From Hyphomicrobium_A sp964620915 (GTDB lineage: Bacteria; Pseudomonadota; Alphaproteobacteria; Rhizobiales; Hyphomicrobiaceae), in the NCBI GenBank assembly GCA_964620915.1, contig CAZUKP010000023.1:1-49521 (forward strand): a DNA stretch of 49,521 nucleotides. The letters are read 5' to 3'. Below, piece after piece: positions 17,472 to 25,998 of the stretch (positions are counted from its first letter, which is position 1; each line of letters opens with the position of its first letter). The position numbers and the translations under genes are program-made. The notes beneath the pieces were generated by a model. That model had not been told where the DNA came from. It made no database searches and was given only the letters and a program-made list of their open reading frames with translations.

Positions 17472-19085
17472 CTAGAGCGGCGCTGGAATTTTGCGCGTTT
17501 TCTGCGCGGCGACCCACAACGACACAAGAAGTCGGGTCACCGTGAACGCGGTGAAGATCGTTGCAAAGATGCCAAGCGAAAGCGTAACGGCGAAGCCTCG
17601 CACGGGGCCGGATCCCAGCCAGAACATGACCAGCGCCGCGATGAGCGTAGTCAGGTTGGAGTCGAGAATGGTCCCAAATGCTTTCGAAAAGCCGCTCTCA
17701 ATCGCCGATATCGATGTCTTTCCGCTCCTCAACTCCTCACGAATGCGCTCATAGATCAGAACGTTCGCATCGACGGCCATGCCGACGGTCAACACCAAGC
17801 CCGCGATGCCCGGCAGCGTCAATGTCGATCCTATGACCGACATCACGGCCACAATCAGAGTGAGGTTGATCAAAACCGCGACGACGGCAAACACACCGAA
17901 CAAGCCGTAGGCAAAGATCATGAATCCAGCGACCGTGATCGTGCCGATAAGTGCGGCCATCTCGCCCGCCTCGATCGAGTCGGCGCCGAGCGAGGGACCG
18001 ACCGTACGCTCTTCCACGATTGTCAGGCTGGTGGGCAGCGCACCTGAGCGCAGCTGAATGGCCAGATTATTTGCGTCTTCGACAGTAAAGTTGCCGGAAA
18101 TTTGACCCGAACCGCCGAGAATGGCTTCACGAATGACGGGCGCGGAGAGCACCTTGTTGTCGAGCACGATCGCAAACGGCTCACCGACGTTCGCTTTCGT
18201 AAAGCGCCCGAACTTGCGCGCGCCAGATTGGTTGAAGCGGAAGGTGATGATCGGCTCATTCGTACGCTGATCGAAACCGGGCTGAGCGTCGACCAAGTCC
18301 TCACCCGATACAACAGGCACCTCTTGCAGGACGTATGCGCCAACAAGATCTCCTTCAGCCGAGGGATAGATTTTGTATCCGAGCGGCACGCGCGTCTGCT
18401 CGGCCTCTTCGGCGGTAACCTGTGGATGGACGGCATGGAAAGTGAGCTTCGCCGTCTGGCCGATCACCTCCTTGAGCTTGCGTGTATCGTCGAAGCCCGG
18501 CACCTGCACGAGAATTCGATCCTGGCCCTGACGCACGATATTTGGCTCGGTGGTGCCGAGTTCGTCGACGCGCCGGCGGACGGTCTCGACAGAAGCGGTG
18601 GCAGCGCTTGTTACACGTTGCTGCAAGCCCTGCTCCGTCGGCTGAACCTTCAAAACGTCCGAACCAACCTTTTCGATTTGCATGTCGTCGGCGTTGGTGC
18701 CAAGGACCGCATTGCCCATCGGCTGCACCAGCTCTTTCAGAGCGTCATAGGCCTTGTCGACATCTTCCGGCCGGACAATGCGCACCTGCACCGCATCCCC
18801 GACGATGCCAAGACCGGTAAAACGAATCTTCGCCTCGCGAAGTTTCTTACGGACGTCGTCGCGCAGGGTGGTCAGCCAATCCTTGCGCAGCTCGACGGTA
18901 TCCATGGACAACAGAAGATGGGCACCCCCGCGTAGATCGAGCCCAAGCGAAAGCTGGCGCTTGGGCATCCAGGCCGGCCAGCCTTCCACGGTCTGCTTCG
19001 AGAACAAGTTCGGCATAGCGAACACAATCCCGGCGAGACAAATCGCGGCGATTGCAATGATCTTCCAGCGTTCGAAATGCAGCAT
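17472..19085 (-). CDS. secD: Protein-export membrane protein SecD
   Basis: A 537-residue SecD, partner of SecF. It opens with one membrane segment (IIAIAAICLAGIVFAMPNLF), then LSLGLDLRGGAHLLLSMD, the signature of the P1 base. The periplasmic part follows, with QVPGFDD and ITFRFNQSGARKF, and the C-terminal membrane block includes VGMAVDANVLIYERIREEL. Length is shorter than the E. coli protein but usual for alphaproteobacteria. The order yajC-secD-secF is conserved. Confidence 0.96.
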   Translation of the reverse strand: MLHFERWKIIAIAAICLAGIVFAMPNLFSKQTVEGWPAWMPKRQLSLGLDLRGGAHLLLSMDTVELRKDWLTTLRDDVRKKLREAKIRFTGLGIVGDAVQVRIVRPEDVDKAYDALKELVQPMGNAVLGTNADDMQIEKVGSDVLKVQPTEQGLQQRVTSAATASVETVRRRVDELGTTEPNIVRQGQDRILVQVPGFDDTRKLKEVIGQTAKLTFHAVHPQVTAEEAEQTRVPLGYKIYPSAEGDLVGAYVLQEVPVVSGEDLVDAQPGFDQRTNEPIITFRFNQSGARKFGRFTKANVGEPFAIVLDNKVLSAPVIREAILGGSGQISGNFTVEDANNLAIQLRSGALPTSLTIVEERTVGPSLGADSIEAGEMAALIGTITVAGFMIFAYGLFGVFAVVAVLINLTLIVAVMSVIGSTLTLPGIAGLVLTVGMAVDANVLIYERIREELRSGKTSISAIESGFSKAFGTILDSNLTTLIAALVMFWLGSGPVRGFAVTLSLGIFATIFTAFTVTRLLVSLWVAAQKTRKIPAPL

Positions 19086-19137
19086 CGCGGACGAAGCCTT
19101 TCTTGGGATCTATTCTAGGACGGCCCGGGTAAGCGCC

Positions 19138-19473
19138 TCAGCTTCCCTCTTTGACCGGCTCGCCCTTCGAGCGCACGTCCATCAGCGTCGACTTGACGAC
19201 CCGCACACGCATTGTGTCGCTGAGCTCAACTTCGATCTCATCGGAGGATTCGGCAGCCTTCGTGACCTTGCCGATAAAACCCCCTGAGGTGACGACCGTG
19301 TCACCGCGTCGAACCTTCGCCACAAGCTCACGGTGTTGCTTTGCGCGTTGCTGTTGCGGGCGAATGACCAAGAAGTAGAAAATGGCGATCATCACCAGCA
19401 TCGGGATAAAAAGACCTCCTGCTCCGCCAAACGGATCGCCTCCTGTTTGAGCAAAGGCCGGTGAGATAAACAT
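19138..19473 (-). CDS. yajC: Preprotein translocase subunit YajC
   Basis: A 111-residue single-pass protein of the SecDF-YajC complex. The membrane segment and tail LVMIAIFYFLVIRPQQQRAK and the following VRRGDTVVTSGGFIGKV are diagnostic. I chose the ATG at 19471-19473 (MFISPAFAQ), which has GAAGGGA 8 nt upstream; the open frame to 19503 would add ten residues. Just before the membrane helix the N-terminal part has a Gly-rich stretch. Confidence 0.94.
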   Translation of the reverse strand: MFISPAFAQTGGDPFGGAGGLFIPMLVMIAIFYFLVIRPQQQRAKQHRELVAKVRRGDTVVTSGGFIGKVTKAAESSDEIEVELSDTMRVRVVKSTLMDVRSKGEPVKEGS

Positions 19474-19698
19474 GCGTTTCGTCCCTTCTTGGATTGCAGA
19501 CAACCGGAGGCAAAGCTCGCCCGAGCGAAGCCGTCCAGCGCCTGCCCTGCCTGAAAAGTGCCGTGACTATAGTTCCGCCGAGACGCTTTGCAACCGCCCC
19601 CAGAACAAGCAGAGTGACTTGGGCGTCTGCGGCGCTATAGATGCTGCAACAGGCGCCAGCAAGTTAAAAAAGCGCGCTCAGAGCGCGGGTTACGAGAA

Positions 19699-20595
19699 GT
19701 GAGCATGAACGACCAGACTGCCCTGCTGCAACGCATCGAGCGCCTTACCGCAGCGCTGGAGCGACTGGCAGGCCCCCAACCGGCAGAGCCTGACTTTGAG
19801 GGCGCGGAGGCCTTCATCTGGCATGCCGATCAGGAAACGTTCGACCCGGTCCTGCAAGTCAACCGTGTACCGCTCATCCTTTTGAAGGGCCTTGACCACG
19901 TGGCCCCTCAGCTCTCGCAGAACACGATACGCTTTGCGCTTGGCCTACCTGCCAACAACGCGCTCCTCTGGGGCGCACGCGGCATGGGCAAGTCTTCCCT
20001 GGTCAAGGCCGTTCACGCAGATGTTCGCAACCGTCATGCTGCGGATTTGAAGGCGGCCGGCTGCGACCTGAAACTCGTTGAGATCCACCGCGAGGACATC
20101 GCCTCGCTGCCGCGTTGCCTAACCTTCATGCGCAACAGCGGGCATCGCTTTATTGTCTTCTGCGACGATCTCTCCTTCGACAAGGAGGACACGAGCTACA
20201 AGTCTCTGAAGGCGGTTCTGGAGGGCGGCATCGAAGGACGGCCCGACAACGTCATTTTTTATGCGACGTCAAACCGCCGGCACCTGATGCCGCGCGAGAT
20301 GGTTGAGAACGAGCGTTCGACCGCCATCAATCCGTCCGAAGCGGTGGAAGAGAAGGTGTCCCTGTCCGACCGCTTCGGCCTTTGGCTTGGGTTTCACAAC
20401 TGCTCGCAGGATGAGTTCCTCGAGATGGTGCGCGCTTATGCGGCGCACTTTGGGCTCGACATCAAGGATGAGGACCTGACGCGGTCGGCGCTCGAGTGGA
20501 GCATAACGCGAGGCGCGCGCTCTGGCCGGGTCGCCTGGCAATTCATTCAGGATCTCGCAGGACGCCAGGGTCGCAAACTTGAGCCCTCGCGCTGA
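19699..20595 (+). CDS. DUF815-family AAA+ ATPase
   Basis: A 298-residue cytoplasmic ATPase. The P-loop is GARGMGKSSLVKA (about residues 94-106) and the Walker B is FIVFCDDLSF. A sensor-like FYATSNRRHLMP follows. The C-terminal helical lid carries FGLWLGFHNCSQDEF. The family is widespread in proteobacteria and its function is unknown. The start is GTG 19699 or ATG 19705, two codons apart. It is divergent from yajC and convergent with the LytM lipoprotein gene. Confidence 0.85.
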   Translation: MSMNDQTALLQRIERLTAALERLAGPQPAEPDFEGAEAFIWHADQETFDPVLQVNRVPLILLKGLDHVAPQLSQNTIRFALGLPANNALLWGARGMGKSSLVKAVHADVRNRHAADLKAAGCDLKLVEIHREDIASLPRCLTFMRNSGHRFIVFCDDLSFDKEDTSYKSLKAVLEGGIEGRPDNVIFYATSNRRHLMPREMVENERSTAINPSEAVEEKVSLSDRFGLWLGFHNCSQDEFLEMVRAYAAHFGLDIKDEDLTRSALEWSITRGARSGRVAWQFIQDLAGRQGRKLEPSR

Positions 20596-20610
20596 ACTGG
20601 GTAGCGGCGC

Positions 20611-22023
20611 TTACAGTGGCTCGAGATACGGAACTGGGTCGACCGGCTTTGAGCCCTGACGCAGCTCGAAGTGGAGCTGGGGCCTGTCAACGGCACCGCT
20701 GCGCCCGGCTGTGGCGATCACCTGCCCGCGGCGAACGCGATCGCCGCGCTGGACCTTCAGCTCTTCAGCATGTGCATATGCTGTGACCCAGCCGTTATCA
20801 TGGCGCAGGAGCACGAGCTTTCCGTACCCTTTCAGCTCGGAACCCGCATACGCGACCACACCGCCTTCGGAGGCATGCACCGGCGTACCCACCGGCACCG
20901 AGACGTTGATGCCGTCGCTATGAGTCCCGTCACTGCGTTGACCGAAGCTGGTGATTATCCGCCCCTGCACGGGCCAACGAAGTCTGTCACTCGCGGAAGC
21001 TGCACTGCCTGAGGCCTTCACCTCACCCGTCGAAACATCCACTGCACGCGTGGCGACCTTGACCTCGCGGCGGTTGATCACCGTCGGTTGGGCGGATGAG
21101 CCCGAATATGACGTCGAGGTAGGCTCTGATGTCGACGCAGGCGGAGGAGCCACGGTGATCGATTGCTGCGCGGTCTCTTGTGTCGTTTCGTAGCTGCCCG
21201 ACGAGCCCGTTGGAACCTTAAGCACCGTCCCAACCCGCACGGACCGCGGATCGGAGATGCCGTTGACCCGCTGCATCTCGGCTGCCGTCACACCATGAGA
21301 CCGCGCAATTGCATAAATCGAGTCGCCAGGCTGCATCGTGTAGGAACCATTGTAGCGCGCGGACGCGGCCGGTGAGACGTTCACCGTTTGGCGCGGCGAG
21401 CTCTTATAACGTGGTGGCGCGCTTTGCGCGGAAATTCCGGCTGGAAGATAGAGGGTCTGGCCCGGTCGAATGGTTGGGCTGCTCAGGCTGTTGACCTGCA
21501 TCAGCTCTGCAACGGAGACCTGATAGCGGCGCGACAGACCATAGAGCGTGTCGCCGGACTGAACCTGAATGCTGTCGCCGCGATCAACGGAGTTGGAGGT
21601 GTTTGCCACCGGCGGCGCATACGAAGGCGCAACATTGTATGAAGGCTGAGAGTTGTAGCCGCCTGTCGGGCCTCCAGACGAGCGCAACGAGACCGGCGCA
21701 TCGAGTGCCGTCTGTTGAACGCCACCTTGCGAATTCGCGGTCGGGGTAGTGTAGCCACCGTTGTCCCACGAGCTCGGCGGGGCATAGTTCGTTTCGTTGC
21801 CGAGATAGTTTGGCCCCCGATTGACAGGCTCCGACGGGATCGGCGCGAGCGACGCCGTCGTCGTCTCCTTTTTGTCGCCGGACAGGTCGAAGGCGGGGTA
21901 ATCGAAGCGGGTAATGTCCGCGCTACAGCCACCAGCCAAGGCGGCGAGGAGGACGATCCCAAAACGGTTTGCGGCGAGAGAAGTGGGCTTGCTGCCGCGC
22001 CAAGAACGCACAATTTGCATCAT
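20611..22023 (-). CDS. LysM/LytM (M23) lipoprotein, NlpD/DipM-like
   Basis: A 470-residue envelope lipoprotein with lipobox LAGGC after FGIVLLAALAGG. Two LysM repeats bind peptidoglycan: one starts at IQVQSGDTLYGLSRRY, the second at MQPGDSIYAIARSHGV. A C-terminal M23 domain covers about the last 100 residues. It looks catalytically dead: HSDGIN has Asn where active enzymes have Asp, and QLHFEL lacks the first His of the HxH pair. The same is true of NlpD/EnvC, which activate amidases at the division septum. ATG 22023 has AAGGG 9 nt upstream; a frame to 22047 exists. Behind surE, as in surE-pcm-nlpD of enterics, but pcm is absent. Confidence 0.88.
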   Translation of the reverse strand: MMQIVRSWRGSKPTSLAANRFGIVLLAALAGGCSADITRFDYPAFDLSGDKKETTTASLAPIPSEPVNRGPNYLGNETNYAPPSSWDNGGYTTPTANSQGGVQQTALDAPVSLRSSGGPTGGYNSQPSYNVAPSYAPPVANTSNSVDRGDSIQVQSGDTLYGLSRRYQVSVAELMQVNSLSSPTIRPGQTLYLPAGISAQSAPPRYKSSPRQTVNVSPAASARYNGSYTMQPGDSIYAIARSHGVTAAEMQRVNGISDPRSVRVGTVLKVPTGSSGSYETTQETAQQSITVAPPPASTSEPTSTSYSGSSAQPTVINRREVKVATRAVDVSTGEVKASGSAASASDRLRWPVQGRIITSFGQRSDGTHSDGINVSVPVGTPVHASEGGVVAYAGSELKGYGKLVLLRHDNGWVTAYAHAEELKVQRGDRVRRGQVIATAGRSGAVDRPQLHFELRQGSKPVDPVPYLEPL

Positions 22024-22047
22024 GATACGCACCCTTACTGCCACCAT

Positions 22048-22235
22048 TGATTAACCGTTAAGGGGTTAACGAGGCCTTAACGGGCGGCAGGATCGCATCC
22101 GTTGAAGCTCAATCCGGAAAACCACATGCGCTCAATCGCGCAAACGATTCACCGCCTTCGGACTATTGGTTTACGCAGTGATTGTGCAGGGAACACGGCC
22201 AGAGCGGGACAACTCCGCGGCGGAAAAAGGCAATA
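22048..22235. other. Gap between surE and the LytM gene, no pcm
   Basis: This 188-nt stretch separates two genes of one direction. In relatives it often contains pcm (protein-L-isoaspartate methyltransferase); no trace of one is seen here. TTAA repeats lie at 22051-22080. Confidence 0.5.
22066..22080. promoter_or_regulatory. CtrA-like box upstream of the LytM gene
   Basis: TTAACGAGGCCTTAA is an exact match to the CtrA consensus TTAA-N7-TTAA. It lies 43 nt before the chosen start of the LytM lipoprotein gene. Another TTAACCGTTAA sits just beside it at 22051-22061 with the wrong spacing for a second site. CtrA control of a septal factor would fit the cell-cycle logic of this class, but binding is inferred. 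Confidence 0.5.
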
Positions 22236-23033
22236 CTAACCCCGCTTTACGGCACGCTCCGGAATGGTATGCGCGAAGGCGCCCTGTAATGCGTCGCGCG
22301 TCTCATGATCGGTCAGGTTGAGACAAAGCGGCGTCACCGAAATGTGGTCGGTGTCAATCGCCGTCAGATCAGTCCCCTCGATGCGGGTCGAAGGCGGGCG
22401 CTCAAAACCGAACCAGAAATACGGCATGCCCCAGGGATCATTGCGCTTGTCGATATTCAGATAGGCCTGATCGCGCCGCCCCTGCTCCGTTACCGCAACG
22501 CCGCGAACCTTCTCGGGCCCGCACGGCGGGAAGTTCACGTTGATGACGATTCCGGTCGGCCACCCCTTGCTGAGCAGCGTGTCGATGATGCCGGGGCCGT
22601 GCTGGAGTGGGTTCTCCCAAAACATCTTGCGGTCCTCTTCGGCCGAACCGCCCGACTGGCTCATCGCGATCGATTTGATCCCCAGCAGGGTGCCCTCGAT
22701 CGCCGCCGCAATCGTGCCCGAGTAGGTCACGTCCTCGGCCAGGTTTGAGCCGTGGTTGACGCCTGACAAAACGAGATCTGGCGGATGATCGAGAAGGATG
22801 TGGCGAACGGCCATCATCACACAGTCGGTCGGCGTGCCACGAATGATGTAGGTGCGCTCGTCCGTCTGGCGGCAGCGCAGTGGCTCATGCAGCGTCATGG
22901 AGTGCGAGGCGCCACTCTGGTTTCGCTCCGGCGCAATCACCCACACGTCCGAGGACAAGGTCTCGGCGATCTGGCGCAGCACTTCGAGGCCATGGGCGTT
23001 GATGCCGTCGTCGTTGGTGACAAGGATGCGCAT
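22236..23033 (-). CDS. surE: 5'/3'-nucleotidase SurE
   Basis: A 265-residue survival protein that removes phosphate from nucleoside monophosphates. Family marks: MRILVTNDDGI at the start with the metal-binding Asp pair, APERNQSGASHSMTL, and VLSGVNHGSNLAEDVTYSGT. I chose ATG 23031-23033, the usual SurE start. An in-frame TTG at 23043-23045 overlaps the serS stop as TTGA and would add four residues. Closely coupled to serS. Confidence 0.95.
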   Translation of the reverse strand: MRILVTNDDGINAHGLEVLRQIAETLSSDVWVIAPERNQSGASHSMTLHEPLRCRQTDERTYIIRGTPTDCVMMAVRHILLDHPPDLVLSGVNHGSNLAEDVTYSGTIAAAIEGTLLGIKSIAMSQSGGSAEEDRKMFWENPLQHGPGIIDTLLSKGWPTGIVINVNFPPCGPEKVRGVAVTEQGRRDQAYLNIDKRNDPWGMPYFWFGFERPPSTRIEGTDLTAIDTDHISVTPLCLNLTDHETRDALQGAFAHTIPERAVKRG

Positions 23034-23041
23034 ATCCGCGG

Positions 23042-24325
23042 TCAATCTGCTTTCTCGATAACTTCCAGCCCACCCATGTAGGGCCGCAACGCCTCAGGAA
23101 TTGTGACGGAGCCATCGGCCTGTTGATAGTTTTCCAGAACGGCGATGAGCGTGCGGCCCACCGCAAGACCGGACCCGTTGAGCGTGTGCACGTAGCGCAG
23201 CTCTTTGGACTCCTTCGGGCGATAGCGCGCGCCCATGCGCCGGGCCTGGAAGTCCCCGCACACCGAGCACGACGAAATCTCGCGGTAGGTGTTTTCGCCC
23301 GGCAGCCACACCTCGATGTCGTATGTCTTGCGCGAGGCAAAGCCCATGTCGCCGGTGCACAAAAGCATGGTGCGGTAGGCGAGCCCCAGACGCTTCAAGA
23401 CTTCTTCCGCGCACGCTGTCATGCGCTCGTGCTCAGCCAAGCCTTCCTCCGGCGTGGTGATGGAGACGAGCTCGACCTTGGAGAACTGGTGCTGGCGGAT
23501 CATGCCGCGCGTGTCTTTGCCGGCGGCCCCGGCTTCCGAGCGGAAACAGGGTGTCCATGCAGTCAACCGCATTGGCAACTGGTCTTCATCAAGCGTCGAC
23601 TCGCGCACAAAGTTTGTGAGAGAGACTTCGGCCGTGGGGATGAGCCAAAATCCATTTGTTGTTTGGAAGAGATCCTCGGAAAATTTTGGAAGGTTTCCTG
23701 TCCCATAAGCGGCGTCATCGCGAACGAGAAAAGGCGGCAAATTCTCCGTGTAGCCAAATTCGCTCGTATGCAGGTCGAGCATGAAGGCCGCCAGTGCGCG
23801 TTCGAGACGCGCCAAAGCACCCTTCAAAACGACGAAGCGTGCACCCGATATTTTGGCCGCTGTCTCAAAGTCCATCAGCCCCAGCGCCTCGCCAATCTCG
23901 AAATGCGCCTTGGGTTTGAAATCGAATTTGGGCGGCGTGCCGACCTTGCGAACTTCCTTGTTGTCGTTCTCGTCCTTGCCGAGCGGAACGTCTTCGAGCG
24001 GCAGGTTCGGAATCACCGACAGCTCGTCGCGCAACTTGGCATCGAGTTGCCGTTCCTCCTCCTCGCCCTGCTGAGTGACCTCTTTCAGGTCAGCGACCTC
24101 GGCCATCAGCTTTTGCGCCAAAGCCTCGTCTTTCGCCGCCTTGGCCTTGCCGATTTCCTTCGACGCCGCATTGCGCCGGGCCTGCACGTCCTGAAGTTTG
24201 GTCAAATGACCACGGCGCGCCTCATCAAGCTCCAAGAGCTTCCGCGACATCGGCTCAAGCCCGCGCTTTTTCAAGCCTGCGTCGAAGGCTTCTGGGTTCT
24301 CTCGGATCCACTTGATGTCGAACAC
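23042..24325 (-). CDS. serS: Seryl-tRNA synthetase
   Basis: Class II synthetase that charges tRNA-Ser. It has 427 residues with the N-terminal coiled-coil arm (about 28-105: charged repeats such as ARRNAASKEIGKAKAAKDEA). The class II motifs are visible: LTAWTPCFRSEAGAAGKDTRG (motif 2 region, MRLTAWTPCFRSEAG) and LAVGRTLIAVLENYQ (motif 3). Gene order serS-surE-LytM is conserved in alphaproteobacteria. A 409-codon open frame on the opposite strand is a GC-related shadow. Confidence 0.97.
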   Translation of the reverse strand: MFDIKWIRENPEAFDAGLKKRGLEPMSRKLLELDEARRGHLTKLQDVQARRNAASKEIGKAKAAKDEALAQKLMAEVADLKEVTQQGEEEERQLDAKLRDELSVIPNLPLEDVPLGKDENDNKEVRKVGTPPKFDFKPKAHFEIGEALGLMDFETAAKISGARFVVLKGALARLERALAAFMLDLHTSEFGYTENLPPFLVRDDAAYGTGNLPKFSEDLFQTTNGFWLIPTAEVSLTNFVRESTLDEDQLPMRLTAWTPCFRSEAGAAGKDTRGMIRQHQFSKVELVSITTPEEGLAEHERMTACAEEVLKRLGLAYRTMLLCTGDMGFASRKTYDIEVWLPGENTYREISSCSVCGDFQARRMGARYRPKESKELRYVHTLNGSGLAVGRTLIAVLENYQQADGSVTIPEALRPYMGGLEVIEKAD

Positions 24326-24400
24326 GTGCGGCGGCCCCTTGTTGCGCGCTGAAAGATTGGCGGTGCTATAGGGCGGCGGACAACCATGGTCCAGACGGCA

Positions 24401-25213
24401 TCACGTCGCCGAGGACGACGCCTGCGCGGCCGCCTGCTTTTTAGCGACCCTATCCACCGCCCAGATCGAAAGCTCATACAGTCCGATCGTCGGCAGCATC
24501 ATGGCAACCATGCTGAAGGGATCGGGCGGCGACAAAACGGCCGCAACCGCCGCTATGCCCAAGATAGCATATCGACGGCCCTTCTTCAGGGTTTCCGCCG
24601 TGACCATCCCCGCGCGCGCCAGAAGCGTCAACGCTACGGGGAGCTGAAAGCAAATCCCGAAACCGATGATCAATGTCATGATCAAAGCGAGATATTCGGA
24701 GACACGTGCATGCAGCGTGATTTCGACGGGACCACCCGTCTGCTGCATCGAGAGGAAGAAGCTCATCGCCGTCGGCATCACGACGAAATAGACGAGCAAC
24801 GTCCCCAGAAGGAACAAAACCGGCGTGGCGATCAGATAAGGCAGGAAGGCCTTGCGCTCGTTCTTATACAGGCCAGGCGCCACGAACTTGTAGATCTGAT
24901 TGGCGATGATCGGGAACGAAATGAAAAATGCTCCGAACAACGCCAGCTTCATCTGAGTGAACAGGAATTCCTGCGGCGCAGTGTAGATCATCTCGATCGG
25001 CTCGGAACCGCCGGTTGCCCACTGATAGGGCAGCACCAGAATGTTGTAGATCTGCTTTGCGAAGGCGAAGCAGATGACAAACGCGATACCCAGCGCGACC
25101 AATGCCCAGACCAGACGCTGACGAAGCTCGATTAGATGCTCAAGCAGCGGGGCTTTCGAATCTTCGATTTCGTCGTGTCCTGGACGCTCTGAGTCGTCGT
25201 TGGTTGCGCTCAT
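24401..25213 (-). CDS. tatC: Twin-arginine translocase subunit TatC
   Basis: The 270-residue receptor of the Tat export system for folded proteins. It starts with an acidic tail, then the conserved LLEHLIELRQRLVWALVALG and six membrane segments, including FGAFFISFPIIANQIYKFVAPGLYKNE, where the FxxFP pattern is typical. The start overlaps the tatB stop by 4 nt. Confidence 0.96.
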   Translation of the reverse strand: MSATNDDSERPGHDEIEDSKAPLLEHLIELRQRLVWALVALGIAFVICFAFAKQIYNILVLPYQWATGGSEPIEMIYTAPQEFLFTQMKLALFGAFFISFPIIANQIYKFVAPGLYKNERKAFLPYLIATPVLFLLGTLLVYFVVMPTAMSFFLSMQQTGGPVEITLHARVSEYLALIMTLIIGFGICFQLPVALTLLARAGMVTAETLKKGRRYAILGIAAVAAVLSPPDPFSMVAMMLPTIGLYELSIWAVDRVAKKQAAAQASSSAT

Positions 25214-25596
25214 GTCCCAGTCTTCTCAGACACGGAGTTGTCGGCAGCGGGTGGTGTACCCTCACCTTCCGCCACCCTCGCCTCTCGGGGCGCATCCTCA
25301 AGCGCGTCATTGACATCACGGCTTGCCGTCTCGACGTTCTGCTCAATGGCGCTGGCGCCGTCCTGAACCGTTTGTTGCATCTCACGTCCAACGCTTTCGA
25401 CATCCTTCTTGAGCGCGTCCAGCTCGGCCTCGCGAACGGCTTCGTCGAATTGCGCGCGAAACTCAGATGCGTGACGCCGCATCACGCCCAAATACTTGCC
25501 CACCGTGCGCAGCAACAGCGGCAAGTCCTTGGGGCCCACGACGAGGAGCGCCACGATCGCGAGAATGAGAAGCTTGCTTGAGGTTATGTCGAACAT
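25210..25596 (-). CDS. tatB: Twin-arginine translocase subunit TatB
   Basis: A 128-residue Tat component with the usual short membrane helix (MFDITSSKLLILAIVALLVV), then GPKDLPLLLRTVGKYLG and an amphipathic helix. The hydrophilic tail contains DVESVGREMQQTVQDG. I start at 25596 (MFDITSS) since TatB proteins begin MFDIG or similar; the frame to 25629 adds eleven basic residues. Between tatA and tatC. Confidence 0.94.
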   Translation of the reverse strand: MFDITSSKLLILAIVALLVVGPKDLPLLLRTVGKYLGVMRRHASEFRAQFDEAVREAELDALKKDVESVGREMQQTVQDGASAIEQNVETASRDVNDALEDAPREARVAEGEGTPPAADNSVSEKTGT

Positions 25597-25681
25597 ACGC
25601 CGTTCCAATTGGCGATGCGCCCGGCGCAATCAAGGGCCAACATCATGATCGCGAAGGACAGGGAGAACGGGGCCCGCAGGC

Positions 25682-25906
25682 TCAGCTCGTCTTGTTGCGG
25701 TCGTTCTCGGGCGTCTTAGTGGCCGTTTGATCGATGACCTTCGGCGTATCGGGCTTTTCCTCTACTTCGTCCTCGGACAAGCCCTTCTTGAAGCTCTTAA
25801 TGCCCTTGGCCATGTCGCCCATGATGGAGGAGATGCGCCCGCTGCCGCCGAACACAAGGAGGGCGACAAGCGCGAGAATTAGCAAATGCCAAGCACTCAA
25901 ACCCAT
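25682..25906 (-). CDS. tatA: Twin-arginine translocase subunit TatA
   Basis: A 74-residue pore-forming Tat subunit. Membrane helix: MGLSAWHLLILALVALLVFG, then the hinge and amphipathic helix with ISSIMGDMAKGIKSFKKGL. I chose the ATG at 25904-25906 because TAGGAGA lies about 9 nt upstream; the ATG at 25915 is too close to it. First of tatABC, followed by tatB after ~85 nt. Confidence 0.94.
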   Translation of the reverse strand: MGLSAWHLLILALVALLVFGGSGRISSIMGDMAKGIKSFKKGLSEDEVEEKPDTPKVIDQTATKTPENDRNKTS

Positions 25907-25958
25907 TGGACTCATTCTCCTAGGGGCACCGCCCACATTTCTTAAAATATCGCAGAAA

Positions 25959-25972
25959 GCGGCACTTGCCGC
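25959..25972 (-). terminator. Weak hairpin after the ABC ATPase gene
   Basis: GCGGCA and TGCCGC flank a 2-nt centre (in practice a 5-bp stem with a 4-nt loop), followed on the minus strand by TTTC. It lies between the ABC ATPase gene and tatA and could lower readthrough. Confidence 0.35.
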
Positions 25973-25998
25973 AAGTCGAGGCCCCCGTTGACTTACTC

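Noticed and set aside
22051..22061. TTAACCGTTAA as a second CtrA site
   Set aside because: The gap between the TTAA halves is 3 nt, not 7.
23123..24352. 409-codon open frame opposite serS
   Set aside because: It lies fully on the antisense of a clear serS, has no recognisable domain, and long shadow frames are normal at this GC content.
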